Positions 1 through 9,314 of a stretch of DNA of 64,000 nucleotides are shown piece by piece. A program made the position numbers and the translations under genes. The stretch comes from Kineosporia babensis (GTDB taxonomy: Bacteria; Actinomycetota; Actinomycetes; Actinomycetales; Kineosporiaceae). The DNA lies in NCBI RefSeq assembly GCF_021129305.1, contig NZ_JAJOMB010000008.1, positions 62,001 to 126,000 on the forward strand. Direction: 5' to 3'. Under the pieces are notes generated by a model. It did no database searches. It was given only the letters and a program-made list of their open reading frames with translations, and had not been told where the DNA came from. How positions within the stretch are numbered: position 1 is the first letter of the stretch; each line of letters begins with the position of its first letter.

Positions 1-670
1 TCCGCAGCACAGCGGCCCGGGCGGTGTCGGCGGCCGTGTCGGCCTCGGCGGTGAGCTGCTGCTGCAGGCTGCCGGTCAGGGTGGCGATGTGGTCGCGGAC
101 GCTGTCGGCCAGCGGGTCGAACTGGGTGGCGACCCGGTTGGTGTAGGAGGCCAGCTGACGCGGGCCGAGGTCGGTGCGGGCGGCGATCGGCTGCAGGTCG
201 GCCTGCCACACCTGCCAGGCCTGCTCGGCGGCCGGGATCAGCTGCTGGGCCAGCAGGGCCTGGTCGCTCGCGCTCAGGTCCATGGCCTGCAACTGCTTCA
301 GTGCCGCCAGCGCCTCGTCGTAGTTCTCCTGGGCGCCGGCCAGGGCATCCTGGCGGGCCTGGGCGTCCTGGGCCAGCGCGGCGCTGTAGAGGTAGCGGCG
401 GAATCCGCTGAAGTTCGCCCGGGCGTCCAGGACGGTGGTGCTCGCGCGCGCGGTGACGTCGGCCAGTTGCTGCGTGGTGCCCTGGACGTTGTTCACCGCC
501 TGCTGCCCGGTCAGGCCGATCCCCACGGCCAGCAGCACGGCGAGCCCGGACAGGATCAGGATCTTGGCACCGATCCGCAGGTCGGCCAGAAAACGCAGGG
601 GAAGGACCGACCCGATCGCCGCAGCGCCGGTCCGGGGTCGTGCACGCAGGGTCTCGCCAACAGCGGTCAT
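1..670 (-). CDS. Methyl-accepting chemotaxis protein, N-terminal part (runs off the left edge)
   Basis: Reading the minus strand from the ATG at 668-670 gives an open frame of 223 codons to the window edge. A short basic N-terminus is followed by a transmembrane helix (about residues 33-52, KILILSGLAVLLAVGIGL). A long, Gln/Ala-rich, all-helical segment without cysteines follows and looks like the four-helix-bundle ligand-binding domain (4HB_MCP) of chemoreceptors. The second membrane helix, HAMP and signalling domains would lie outside the window. The protein would sense a small ligand in the periplasm-facing space and signal to CheA. A receptor implies flagellar motility, which few actinobacterial lineages have. 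A sensor kinase with the same input domain remains possible because the output half is missing. Confidence 0.75.
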   Translation of the reverse strand, partial: MTAVGETLRARPRTGAAAIGSVLPLRFLADLRIGAKILILSGLAVLLAVGIGLTGQQAVNNVQGTTQQLADVTARASTTVLDARANFSGFRRYLYSAALAQDAQARQDALAGAQENYDEALAALKQLQAMDLSASDQALLAQQLIPAAEQAWQVWQADLQPIAARTDLGPRQLASYTNRVATQFDPLADSVRDHIATLTGSLQQQLTAEADTAADTARAAVLR

Positions 671-892
671 CGAAGCGGTCCTAGGCCTTCCGGGTCAGGC
701 TCCGGCCGTGGGGGGCGGCCGGCCGAGCGGTGGTGCACAGCGGTGGTTCTGCCTCGTCGGCCCGGCCGCAGGGATGGTCCCCGGACGGATCGTCCAGTCC
801 CCATCGGCAGCCGGTGGCGATTGCTGAAACACTCACCGTGTTCATCGGCCCGGAGTGCGTGACCTCCTCACCCGTTCGGGCGCCGACCTGCG

Positions 893-929
893 CGCAGCCC
901 CCGGACGCTGTGTGCATCCGGGGGCTGCG
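893..929 (-). terminator. Hairpin terminator after the MMPL gene
   Basis: A perfect 13-bp inverted repeat, CGCAGCCCCCGGA (893-905) and its complement (917-929), with an 11-nt loop. It lies between the end of the minus-strand MMPL gene (961) and the chemoreceptor start (670). There is no T-run on the minus side, so it would stop transcription by stem strength alone. The rest of the 671-960 gap shows nothing else I can name. Confidence 0.6.
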
Positions 930-960
930 GTCTTCCTGATCGGCTACGCCGCGCGAGTGA

Positions 961-3141
961 TCAGACCGGGCTGGCCTGCTTCGGCTCGGTCTGCTCGAGC
1001 CGCTTCTGCAGCCCCTCGCCCTCCACGTCGAGCTTGGGCAGGATCCGGTCCAGCCAGCCCGGGATCCACCAGGCCGCCCGGCCGAGCAGCGCCAGCACGG
1101 CCGGGACCAGGATCATCCGGACCACGAAGGCGTCGACGAACACCCCGACCGCCAGGGCCAGCGCGATCGGCTTGATCTGCGAGTCACCCTCGGGCACGAA
1201 AGCGGCGAACACCGAGACCATGATCAGCGCGGCCGCGGTGACCACCCGCGAGCCCCCGGCGTAGCCCAGGTGCAGGGCCTTTCGGGCGTCGCCGGTGCGC
1301 ACGAACTCCTCGCGGATCCGGGCCACCAGGAACACCTCGTAGTCCATGGCCAGGCCGAAGAGCACGCCCATCAGCAGGATCGGCATGAAGCTGATCACCG
1401 GGCCGACCCGCTGCACCCCGAACGCCTCGGCCAGCCAGCCCCACTCGAACACCGCGGCGACCACCCCGAACGAGGCGCCGACCGAGAGCAGGTAGCCCAG
1501 GGCAGCCTTGATCGGGACGGCGACCGAGCGGAACACCGCGCCCAGCAGCACCAGCGACAGCCCGACCACCAGGATGCCGAACGGCACCAGGGCATCGGCC
1601 AGCCGGTCGGAGACGTCGATCGCCATCGCGGTCTGGCCGGTCACCCCGATCTGGACGCCGTACTTCTGCTCCAGTTCGGCGTCCCGGTCGCGGATCGCCT
1701 TGACCAGGTCGGAGGTCTCCTGCGAGGCGGCGCTGCTGGCCGGCACCAAGGCCACCACAGCGAGGTCACCGTCGGCGTTGACGGCCGCGGAGCTGACCCC
1801 GAGCACCCCCGGCGTGCCGCCCAGGTCCTGGGCCAGCCGGCCGAGCAACTGCTGCGGGTCGGTCCCGGCCGGCAGGTCGGCGGTGACCAGCAGCGGGGCG
1901 TTGGCGCCGGGGCCGAAGTGCTCGGCGACCAGGTCGAAGGCCTGGCGCTGGGTGGTCTCGGTGGCCGCGGTGCCGTTGTCCGGCAGGGCCAGGCGCAGGT
2001 CCTTGGCCGGCACCGCGAGCAGACCCAGGCCCACCACCACGAGCAGGACGGTGACGACCGGCCGGCGGATCACCGTGCGCAGCCAGGCGTTGGCGAAGCG
2101 GTGCCGGTCCTGCGCCCCGCCTTTGTCCGCGGGCACCAGCCGGGCGCCGAGGAAGCCCAGCAGGGCCGGCAGCAGGGTGATCGCGACCAGCACGGCCACC
2201 AGCACCGCCCCGGCCGCGGCCACACCCATGACGGTCAGGAACGGGATGTCGGCCACGGCCAGACCCACCAGCGCGATGATCACGGTGAGCCCGGCGAACA
2301 CCACCGCCGAGCCGGCCCGGGCCACCGCACGGGCGGCCGACTCCTCCGGCTCCAGCCCCTCGCGCAGCTGGTCACGGTGGCGGGAGACGATCAGCAGCGC
2401 GTAGTCGATGCCGACCGCCAGGCCGATCATCAGGGCCAGCAGCGGAACCGTGCTGGAGACGTCCACCACGGGGGTGGCCAGGAAGATCGCCGCCATCGCG
2501 ACGCCGACCCCGAGCAGCGCGGTGAGCAGCGGCAGCCCGGCGGCCAGGATCGAGCCGAAGGTGACGATCAGGACCACCAGCGCGACCACCACCCCGAGCG
2601 CCTCGGTGGGCGTGACCTCGGGCAGGGCGACGGCGAACACCTCACCGCCGAACTCGACGGTGCCGCCGGCCGCCTCGATCGGCTGGGCCGCGGCCTCGAT
2701 GTCCTCGCGCAGCGCCTCGGCGTTCTCCCGCCAGTCGGCGCTCACCTGGACGGTACCCAGGGCCACCTGGCCATCCGCCGAGATCGCCCCGGTGACCTGC
2801 TCGTTGTACGGGTCGATGACCGCGGTGACGCCGTCGACCTGAGCGATGGCGGCCAGCGAGGTCTGCACGGCCTGCTGCATCTGCGGGGTGGCCACCGACG
2901 AGCCTTCCGGAGCCACCGCGACCAGCTGGGCCTGGCCGCCGCTCAGCTCGGGAAAGCGATCGCTGAGGTCGTCGAGGGCTTCCTGGGAGGCGGTGCCCGG
3001 GATCCGGAACTCCTCCTTGGTGCCGGTGCCGAGGGTGGCGGCCCCGACGGCGAGTGCGATCAGGGCCAGCACCCACAGACCGAGCACCAGGCGCCGGCCT
3101 CGGTAGGCGCGCCGGCCGAGCGCGTAGAGCAGCGTGGACAT
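961..3141 (-). CDS. MMPL/RND-family membrane exporter
   Basis: 726 residues with the architecture of actinobacterial MMPL transporters: one N-terminal membrane helix, a large external domain, five or six helices, then the same pattern again. The two helical blocks carry the family signatures GIDYALLIVSRHRD (first half) and GLAMDYEVFLVARIREEF (second half), with the buried Asp-Tyr pair of the proton relay. The family exports lipids, siderophores or drugs using proton motive force. The ATG at 3139-3141 fits the usual short MMPL N-terminus. A divergent TetR gene and a double operator sit just upstream, so expression is probably derepressed by a ligand, perhaps the exported compound. The substrate cannot be read from sequence. 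Confidence 0.93.
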   Translation of the reverse strand: MSTLLYALGRRAYRGRRLVLGLWVLALIALAVGAATLGTGTKEEFRIPGTASQEALDDLSDRFPELSGGQAQLVAVAPEGSSVATPQMQQAVQTSLAAIAQVDGVTAVIDPYNEQVTGAISADGQVALGTVQVSADWRENAEALREDIEAAAQPIEAAGGTVEFGGEVFAVALPEVTPTEALGVVVALVVLIVTFGSILAAGLPLLTALLGVGVAMAAIFLATPVVDVSSTVPLLALMIGLAVGIDYALLIVSRHRDQLREGLEPEESAARAVARAGSAVVFAGLTVIIALVGLAVADIPFLTVMGVAAAGAVLVAVLVAITLLPALLGFLGARLVPADKGGAQDRHRFANAWLRTVIRRPVVTVLLVVVGLGLLAVPAKDLRLALPDNGTAATETTQRQAFDLVAEHFGPGANAPLLVTADLPAGTDPQQLLGRLAQDLGGTPGVLGVSSAAVNADGDLAVVALVPASSAASQETSDLVKAIRDRDAELEQKYGVQIGVTGQTAMAIDVSDRLADALVPFGILVVGLSLVLLGAVFRSVAVPIKAALGYLLSVGASFGVVAAVFEWGWLAEAFGVQRVGPVISFMPILLMGVLFGLAMDYEVFLVARIREEFVRTGDARKALHLGYAGGSRVVTAAALIMVSVFAAFVPEGDSQIKPIALALAVGVFVDAFVVRMILVPAVLALLGRAAWWIPGWLDRILPKLDVEGEGLQKRLEQTEPKQASPV

Positions 3142-3187
3142 AGGTCTTCTCCCTCACCGCCGCGTGGGCAGCAGGCGGCTGAACAGG

Positions 3188-3226
3188 TTCGATACAGGAA
3201 TGTATTCGATACAGTAATGTATCGAA
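3188..3226. promoter_or_regulatory. Tandem TetR-type operator in the MMPL/TetR divergent promoter
   Basis: Two palindromes lie head to tail with centres 17 bp apart. The right one, GATACA-N4-TGTATC (3208-3223), extends to perfect 9-bp arms if flanking TTC/GAA is counted (3205-3226). The left one (3191-3206) is GATACA-N4-TGTATT, one mismatch. They sit about 47 bp upstream of the MMPL start and 150 bp upstream of the TetR start. Such spacing would allow two dimers to bind side by side, as known for QacR-type repressors. Confidence 0.8.
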
Positions 3227-3375
3227 CGGGAGATGGACACCCTGGCAGCAGCATCCGGACCGCAGGAGAGTTCGCTCGCCGCACACCGCCCGATGGCGCG
3301 AACTGCGAGACACTGTGCGCTCACCCGTCTGGCAGGGGCGGGTGTCAGGGTTGACCAGGAAGCCGAGGAACGACC

Positions 3376-4044
3376 GTGAGCGTGCAGCAGACCGGCAGTG
3401 GCCCGAAAGCATCTGCGGCGGCCCCGATCACCGCCCGGCGGGCCGCCACCCGGCAGCGTCTGCTCACCGCAGCCGCCGCAGTCATCGCCGAGCGGGGGGC
3501 CAACGGCGCCAGCGTGGAGGCGATCTGCGAGGAGGCGGGCTTCACCCGCGGCGCCTTCTACTCGAACTTCTCCACCAAGGAAGACCTGCTCTACGCCCTG
3601 ATGCAGGACAAGCACCAGTTCCTGCTGGACGGCATCCGCCGGATCCTGGACGAGACCGCGCACGCCCCCGTCCCGGCCGGTGCCGACGTGATCGACGACC
3701 TGGTCGACAAGGTGCTCGCGGCCAACCCGGTGGACCGACAGGCGCGGCTGATGGAGACCGAGATCGGGCTGTACATGGTGCGCAATCCGGAGCAGGCGCC
3801 GGTGCTGCAGCAGGTGATGCAGCCCTTCCACGACGAGCTGGCCCGACTGGTGATGGAAGGCCTGGCCCGGGCCGGCCGGCGGCTGACGGTCAGCACCGAG
3901 GACGCCCTGACCCTGCTGATCGCCGGCTACGAGACCGGCACCACGCACCTGTGGTTCGGCCCGCACCCGGGCGAGCAGTCCGAACTGGACGCCTGCCGGC
4001 GCGCGCTGACCCTGATCATCAAGTCCATGTCCGAGCCGGTCTGA
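3376..4044 (+). CDS. TetR/AcrR-family transcriptional regulator
   Basis: 222 residues. The N-terminal TetR DNA-binding domain spans about residues 22-76 (RQRLLTAAAAVIAERG, then FTRGAFYSNFSTKEDLLYAL with the recognition helix). The rest is the helical ligand-binding domain, which does not identify the effector. The GTG start follows a GGAAGCCGAGGAACGACC leader. It is transcribed away from the MMPL exporter, and the shared spacer holds two palindromes. By analogy with other TetR/MMPL pairs I infer that it represses the exporter and itself. Confidence 0.92.
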   Translation: MSVQQTGSGPKASAAAPITARRAATRQRLLTAAAAVIAERGANGASVEAICEEAGFTRGAFYSNFSTKEDLLYALMQDKHQFLLDGIRRILDETAHAPVPAGADVIDDLVDKVLAANPVDRQARLMETEIGLYMVRNPEQAPVLQQVMQPFHDELARLVMEGLARAGRRLTVSTEDALTLLIAGYETGTTHLWFGPHPGEQSELDACRRALTLIIKSMSEPV

Positions 4045-4203
4045 CCTCGATCATCGAGTTCGAGGCCGGAACCGGGCCCAATCCCACCCGAATAACGTTC
4101 GGATCTCACTCACGGTCGATACCCCACAACCCTTGGCGGGCAAAGTGTGACCTGATAGACAGACCTTCGCCCTGGCCTGTCCGCGAGTGAGGGGAGCCGG
4201 ACG

Positions 4204-4458
4204 ATGTCGTCCTCGCCACCTTCGGAGGAGCACCAGCCCTCCGGACCGCAACGCCCGACCGTGCAGCGCACCGACAGCAGCCCGTGGAACTGGGTGCTGC
4301 TCGTCCCGATCGTGATCCCCCTGCTCACCCCGCTGTTCAACCACGCCACGCCCACGCTCTTCGGCTTCCCGCTCTTCTACTGGCTGCAGCTGGCCTTCGT
4401 GCTGCTCGGCGTGGGCTGCACCGCGCTGGTCTACAACCGCACCAAGCGGAGGGGCTGA
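4204..4458 (+). CDS. DUF3311 small membrane protein
   Basis: 84 residues: a polar 30-residue N-terminus, then two membrane helices (about residues 31-45 and 57-78) ending with a basic tail, NRTKRRG. This matches the size and layout of DUF3311 proteins, which are almost always encoded directly before a sodium:solute symporter. The symporter starts 3 nt after the stop codon, so the two are co-transcribed and probably form one uptake system. The ATG follows a GAGGGGAG ribosome site. The molecular role of DUF3311 is unknown; an accessory subunit is the usual guess. Confidence 0.85.
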   Translation: MSSSPPSEEHQPSGPQRPTVQRTDSSPWNWVLLVPIVIPLLTPLFNHATPTLFGFPLFYWLQLAFVLLGVGCTALVYNRTKRRG

Positions 4459-4461
4459 GCG

Positions 4462-6105
4462 ATGCCGCAGGCTTCCGACCACGTGGTCGAGATCGTCGTC
4501 TTCGTGCTGCTGTTCACCCTGGTCTCGGTGATGGGGTTCGTCGCCGCCCGCTGGCGGCGCGCCGATTCGCTGGACCACCTGGACGAATGGGGGCTGGGCG
4601 GGCGCAACTTCGGCGCCTGGATCACCTGGTTCCTGCTCGGCGGCGACCTCTACACCGCCTACACCTTCGTCGCGGTGCCGGCCCTGGTGTTCTCCGCCGG
4701 GGCCATCGGCTTCTACGCCGTGCCCTACACGATCCTGATCTACCCGCTGGCCTTCCTGGTGCTCACCCGGCTGTGGTCGGTGAGCTACCGGCACGGTTAC
4801 GTCACCCCGGCCGACTTCGTCCGCGGCCGGTTCGGCTCCCCCACCCTGGCCCTGCTGGTGGCGATCACCGGCATCGTCGCCACCATGCCGTACATCGCCC
4901 TGCAGCTGGTCGGGATCGAGGCGGTGCTGAAGGTGATGGGGGTGCACGGGCACCTGCCGATCGTGATCGCCTTCCTGATCCTGGCCCTGTACACCTACAA
5001 CTCGGGCCTGCGCGCCCCGGCGCTGATCGCCTTCGTCAAGGACACCCTGATCTACCTGGTGATCATCGTCGCGGTGATCGTGATCCCCTACAAGCTCGGC
5101 GGCTGGGACGCGATCTTCGGCGGTGCGGAGGCGGCGCTGTCGCAGGAGAACCCCAACACCGGCCAGCCCAAGGGCAGCCTGCTGCTGAACGCGAACAACC
5201 AGCTGCAGTACATCACCCTGGCGCTCGGCTCGGCCCTGGCACTGTTCCTCTACCCGCACTCGCTGACCAGCGTGCTGGCGGCCAAGAACCGCGACACGAT
5301 CAAGAAGAACATGTCCGCGCTGCCGGCCTACAGCTTCCTGCTCGGGCTGATCGCGCTGCTCGGCTACATGGCCCTGGCGGCCGGGATCAAGCCGGTCACC
5401 AGCGACGGCAAGACCGACACGAACACGATCGTCCCGTTGTTGTTCGACCAGATGTTCCCGAGCTGGTTCACCGGCGTCGCGTTCGCCGCGATCGGCATCG
5501 GGGCCCTGGTACCGGCCGCGATCATGTCGATCGCCGCGGCCAACCTGTTCACCCGCAACGTCTACAAGGAGTACCTGCGCAAGGACGCCACCCCCGCCCA
5601 GGAGGCCCGGACCAGCAAGATCACCTCGCTGGTGGTCAAGGTCGGCGCGGTCGCGGTGATCCTCTTCCTCGATCCGCAGTTCGCCATCGACCTGCAGCTG
5701 ATCGGCGGGGTGCTGATCCTGCAGACGCTGCCGGCGGTGGCGATCGGGGTGTACACCCGCTGGTTCCATCCCTGGGCGCTGGCCAGCGGGTTGATCGCGG
5801 GCCTGGCGGTGGGGATCGGGATGCTCTACCAGATCCCCAACCCGAACAACGGCAAGGAGCACTTCGGCGGCTCGGCCTACAAGCTGTCGCTGGCCGGGTT
5901 CGACAGCGACAAGCAGATCTACGTGGGGTTCGTGGCGGTGCTGGCCAACCTGATCGTTGCGGCGCTGCTCACCCTGATTCTGCGGCGAACGGGAGCCCCG
6001 CAGCTGCCCGACGCCACCCGGGCGGACGACTACACCGTCGACCGCACCGAGCAGTCCCCGCCACCGGCCGCATCGGGTGAACCGGCTGCTCTGGCCGGGG
6101 ACTGA
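4462..6105 (+). CDS. Sodium:solute symporter family permease, probably monocarboxylate (MctP-like)
   Basis: 547 residues with about 13 hydrophobic helices of the SSS (LeuT-fold) family. The N-terminal region has the family pattern of a first helix, an arm with GLGGRNFG and a helix with TWFLLGGDLYTAYTF. The tail (from about residue 515) is hydrophilic and cytoplasmic. The pairing with DUF3311 is typical of permeases related to MctP, which takes up lactate, pyruvate, acetate or alanine with sodium. Substrate assignment is by context and family resemblance only; acetate (ActP-like) or urea relatives are alternatives. Confidence 0.88.
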   Translation: MPQASDHVVEIVVFVLLFTLVSVMGFVAARWRRADSLDHLDEWGLGGRNFGAWITWFLLGGDLYTAYTFVAVPALVFSAGAIGFYAVPYTILIYPLAFLVLTRLWSVSYRHGYVTPADFVRGRFGSPTLALLVAITGIVATMPYIALQLVGIEAVLKVMGVHGHLPIVIAFLILALYTYNSGLRAPALIAFVKDTLIYLVIIVAVIVIPYKLGGWDAIFGGAEAALSQENPNTGQPKGSLLLNANNQLQYITLALGSALALFLYPHSLTSVLAAKNRDTIKKNMSALPAYSFLLGLIALLGYMALAAGIKPVTSDGKTDTNTIVPLLFDQMFPSWFTGVAFAAIGIGALVPAAIMSIAAANLFTRNVYKEYLRKDATPAQEARTSKITSLVVKVGAVAVILFLDPQFAIDLQLIGGVLILQTLPAVAIGVYTRWFHPWALASGLIAGLAVGIGMLYQIPNPNNGKEHFGGSAYKLSLAGFDSDKQIYVGFVAVLANLIVAALLTLILRRTGAPQLPDATRADDYTVDRTEQSPPPAASGEPAALAGD

Positions 6106-6130
6106 CAAACCTCGCAACAGCCCGCAAACC

Positions 6131-6167
6131 GCGCGGTGAGCGCGCCGGAATCGCACGCTCACCGCGC
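6131..6167 (+). terminator. Terminator after the symporter
   Basis: A perfect 12-bp stem, GCGCGGTGAGCG (6131-6142) with its complement at 6156-6167, 26 nt after the symporter stop. There is no U-tract. It separates the transport operon from the helicase. Confidence 0.6.
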
Positions 6168-6290
6168 CGGGCCGGGGGCACACGCTCCGCGATGATGCAA
6201 ACCACCAGCACGATCGCGACCCGGTGAGCAACTGGGTTCGCATCCCCCGCGTTGTGCACTTAGCGCCCGGGCTCCGTAGATTGGTGGGCG

Positions 6291-8102
6291 ATGAACACCG
6301 ATCCCGCCGTCCGCGACACCCCGGAAGAGCCCGCGGACTCCCCCGAACCCACCGCCGAGGCACCGGAGGCAGACGCGAGCCTGCCCACGTTCGCCGACCT
6401 CGGGATCGACGAGCGGGTGCTGCGCGCACTCAGCGACGTCGGCTACGAAATGCCCTCGCCGATCCAGGCCGCCGCCATCCCGCCGCTGATGGAGGGCCGC
6501 CACCTGGTCGGCCTGGCCCAGACCGGCACCGGCAAGACGGCGGCGTTCGCGCTGCCCGTGCTGAGCCGGATCGACCTGAGCCAGCGCGCCCCGCAGGCCC
6601 TGGTGCTGGCTCCCACCCGGGAACTGGCGCTGCAGGTGGCTGAGGCGTTCGGCCGCTACTCCCACCACATCCCCGGTCTGCACGTGCTGCCGATCTACGG
6701 CGGGCAGAGCTACGGCGTGCAGCTGGCCGGCCTCAAGCGCGGCGCCCACATCGTGGTCGGTACCCCCGGACGGGTGATCGACCACCTGGAGAAGCGCACC
6801 CTCGACCTGTCCCAGCTGAAGTACCTGGTGCTGGACGAGGCCGACGAGATGCTGCAGATGGGCTTCCAGGAGGACGTGGAGACCATCCTGGCCACCACGC
6901 CCGAGGAGAAGCAGGTGGCGCTGTTCTCGGCCACCATGCCCCCGCAGATCCGCCGCATCTCCAAGCGCTACCTGACCGACGCGGCCGAGATCACCGTGGC
7001 CAACCGCACCGCCACCGCGGCCAACGTGCGCCAGCGCTACATCTTCGTGGGCCACCAGCAGAAGCTGGACGCGCTCACCCGGGTCCTCGAGGTGGAGAGC
7101 TTCGAGGCCATGATCATCTTCGTGCGCACCAAGCAGGCCACCGAGGAGCTGGCCGAGCGGCTGCGCTCGCGCGGGCACTCGGCCGCCGCGATCAACGGCG
7201 ACCTGGCCCAGCAGCAGCGCGAGCGCACGATCGGGCAGCTGAAGTCCGGGGTCCTGGACATCCTGGTGGCCACCGACGTGGCCGCCCGCGGTCTGGACGT
7301 CGAGCGGATCAGCCACGTGGTCAACTTCGACATCCCGCACGACAGCGAGTCCTACGTGCACCGGATCGGCCGCACCGGCCGGGCCGGGCGCTCGGGCGAG
7401 GCGCTGCTGTTCGTCACCCCGCGGGAGAAGCGACTGCTCGGCTCGATCGAGCGGGCCACCCGTTCGACGATCGAGGAGATGCCGCTGCCCTCGGTGGACG
7501 ACGTGAACTCCACCCGGGTCACCAAGTTCACCGACTCGATCAAGGCCAACCTGGACAACCCGGAGACCGCGATCTTCCGGGGCCTGATCGAGGAGTACAT
7601 CGCCGAGCACGACGTGCCCGCCGCCGACGTGGCCGCCGCCCTGGCCGTGATCGCCCAGGACGGCAAGTCGTTCCTGCTGCCGCCCGACCCGCCGCCCTCG
7701 GCCCGGCGCCCGGCCCGCGACCCCAACCCGCGCGACCGCAACGGCCGTCCGGCTCCACGGGTGGCCGGCCCGCGTCGTCCCCGGGGCGACGTGCCCCTGG
7801 CGACGTACCGGATCTCGGTCGGTCGCCGGCACCGGGTGCAGCCGGGCTCCATCGTCGGGGCGATCGCCAACGAGGGTGGTCTGGGTCGCGGTGACTTCGG
7901 GCACATCGACATCCAGGCCGACCACACCCTGGTCGAACTGCCGGCCAACCTCTCCCGGGAGACGGTCGAGGCGCTCACCCAGACCCGGATCTCGGGCAAG
8001 CTGATCCAGCTGACCAAGACCGACGGCCCGCCGCCGCAGCGTCAGCGCAGTGGGTTCGACAACAACCGCAAGCAGTTCCGCAAGTCCTACCCCGGTAAGT
8101 AA
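6291..8102 (+). CDS. DEAD-box ATP-dependent RNA helicase (DeaD/CsdA type)
   Basis: 603 residues. All core helicase motifs are visible: Q-motif at GYEMPSPIQ (51-59), Walker A AQTGTGKT (76-83), DEAD (182-185), SAT (213-215) and HRIGRTGR (357-364). The C-terminus carries a DbpA-type RNA-binding domain (about 500-585, YRISVGRRHRVQPGSIVGAI). It is preceded by a Pro/Arg-rich linker and followed by a basic tail. This order is that of DeaD/CsdA, which unwinds structured RNA during ribosome assembly, mRNA decay and cold adaptation. The ATG has no long leader and is followed by an acidic extension of about 30 residues, common in actinobacterial homologues. Confidence 0.95.
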   Translation: MNTDPAVRDTPEEPADSPEPTAEAPEADASLPTFADLGIDERVLRALSDVGYEMPSPIQAAAIPPLMEGRHLVGLAQTGTGKTAAFALPVLSRIDLSQRAPQALVLAPTRELALQVAEAFGRYSHHIPGLHVLPIYGGQSYGVQLAGLKRGAHIVVGTPGRVIDHLEKRTLDLSQLKYLVLDEADEMLQMGFQEDVETILATTPEEKQVALFSATMPPQIRRISKRYLTDAAEITVANRTATAANVRQRYIFVGHQQKLDALTRVLEVESFEAMIIFVRTKQATEELAERLRSRGHSAAAINGDLAQQQRERTIGQLKSGVLDILVATDVAARGLDVERISHVVNFDIPHDSESYVHRIGRTGRAGRSGEALLFVTPREKRLLGSIERATRSTIEEMPLPSVDDVNSTRVTKFTDSIKANLDNPETAIFRGLIEEYIAEHDVPAADVAAALAVIAQDGKSFLLPPDPPPSARRPARDPNPRDRNGRPAPRVAGPRRPRGDVPLATYRISVGRRHRVQPGSIVGAIANEGGLGRGDFGHIDIQADHTLVELPANLSRETVEALTQTRISGKLIQLTKTDGPPPQRQRSGFDNNRKQFRKSYPGK

Positions 8103-8141
8103 GGGGTCAAGCCGGCCGGGCCGGTCGCCGACCTTCATCGG

Positions 8142-9314
8142 GTGGCGACCGGCACCCTGGCCGGGCTCGGGCAGCATCTGCCCGGGCTCCGGGCCCCGCT
8201 GCAGACCCTGACCCGGCTGCGCTGGCTGCTGTGCCTGATCGGCGCGGTGCAGGGGGCCGCCCCGGTGTTCAACGGCATCCAGCCGCCCGACCTGGTCCGC
8301 TTCGCCGGAGCCGGTCGGGCGATCCTGCAGGGCCGGCTCGCCGAGGTCTACGCCGATCCCTGGATGCAGGCCGGGCCGTTCGAGCTGCTGGCCAGCTGGA
8401 TCCTGTTCCCGTTCGGCTACCAGCACCAGTCGGACTACCTGAAAGCCGGTATGCACGGCCAACTCTGGCTGCGCGCGGCGATCGGGGCGGCCCTGACCGC
8501 CGGAGCCGTCCTCCTGGTCCGCCACCTGCGCCGAGTACACGGCGAAAACCCCTCCCCCGAAATGGAACTGGCCGCCGCAGTCACGGCCGTCCTGACTGCG
8601 GTGCCGTATGCCTTTCTGGTCGGCGGACATCCGGCCCAGTACGGCATCGCCCTGATGTGGGTACTCGGAGCCTCACTGGCGGTACGCGGGCGCAGCGTTG
8701 CGGCCGGGCTGGTGATCGGTCTCTCGGCGGGCTGGGAACCCTGGGGTGTGCTGGCCGCCGGACTGCTGCTGGTCGAGCGCCGCCCGTCCCGACTGCTGGC
8801 CGGCTGCGCCGCCTTCACCACCGGCGCCCTGGCCTGCTACCTGCCGTTCGTGGCCACCGGCCACTTCGAGATGTTCAGCCTGGAGTGGCTGATCCTGCCG
8901 CACACCCCGATCGGCACCCTCTTCTCCGACCTCACCGCGTTCGGCTGGCCGCTGCGGCTGCTGCAGGGCCTGGCCGCCGGCTCGGCCGGGATGCTCGCGG
9001 CTCTGGTCCTGGGGAAGCGGCGGGACCTGATCTGGATCGGCCCGCTGGCGGTGCTGCTGACCCGGCTGCTCCTGGATCCGTTGATGCTGCCGTACTACTG
9101 GTACCCGATGCTGATCGCGGTGGTGATCGGCGTGGGCCTGCTGCATTCCTGGTGCTCGATGCCCCGAACCGCACTGGTGCTGGCCCTCACCGGCTTGGCG
9201 ATCGTCCGTTTCCGGGCCCCTGACATTTCGGCCGTGGCCGTGCTCGTGGCCGCCTGCGTGCTGCTGAGCGCGCTCGTCCTGAGGCTGCGGCGCGAAGAAC
9301 CGCTCAGTCCCTGA
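8142..9314 (+). CDS. Polytopic membrane protein, possibly a GT87-like glycosyltransferase
   Basis: 390 residues with about nine membrane helices. The first external loop holds QPPDLVRFAGAGRAILQG, which resembles the acidic first loop of the actinobacterial DUF2029/GT87 polyprenyl-phosphate-mannose transferases; later loops are short. The GTG start is 39 nt after the helicase stop, and the 3' end overlaps the convergent Nudix gene by 11 bp. I do not recognise a specific family member. An integral membrane sugar transferase is a plausible reading, and a transporter is the alternative. Confidence 0.6.
   Translation: MATGTLAGLGQHLPGLRAPLQTLTRLRWLLCLIGAVQGAAPVFNGIQPPDLVRFAGAGRAILQGRLAEVYADPWMQAGPFELLASWILFPFGYQHQSDYLKAGMHGQLWLRAAIGAALTAGAVLLVRHLRRVHGENPSPEMELAAAVTAVLTAVPYAFLVGGHPAQYGIALMWVLGASLAVRGRSVAAGLVIGLSAGWEPWGVLAAGLLLVERRPSRLLAGCAAFTTGALACYLPFVATGHFEMFSLEWLILPHTPIGTLFSDLTAFGWPLRLLQGLAAGSAGMLAALVLGKRRDLIWIGPLAVLLTRLLLDPLMLPYYWYPMLIAVVIGVGLLHSWCSMPRTALVLALTGLAIVRFRAPDISAVAVLVAACVLLSALVLRLRREEPLSP

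Noticed and set aside
1270-3354. 694-codon plus-strand frame across the MMPL gene
   Set aside because: It is the antisense of the MMPL transporter: rich in His, Gln, Arg and Gly with no domain. GC bias at third positions keeps it open.
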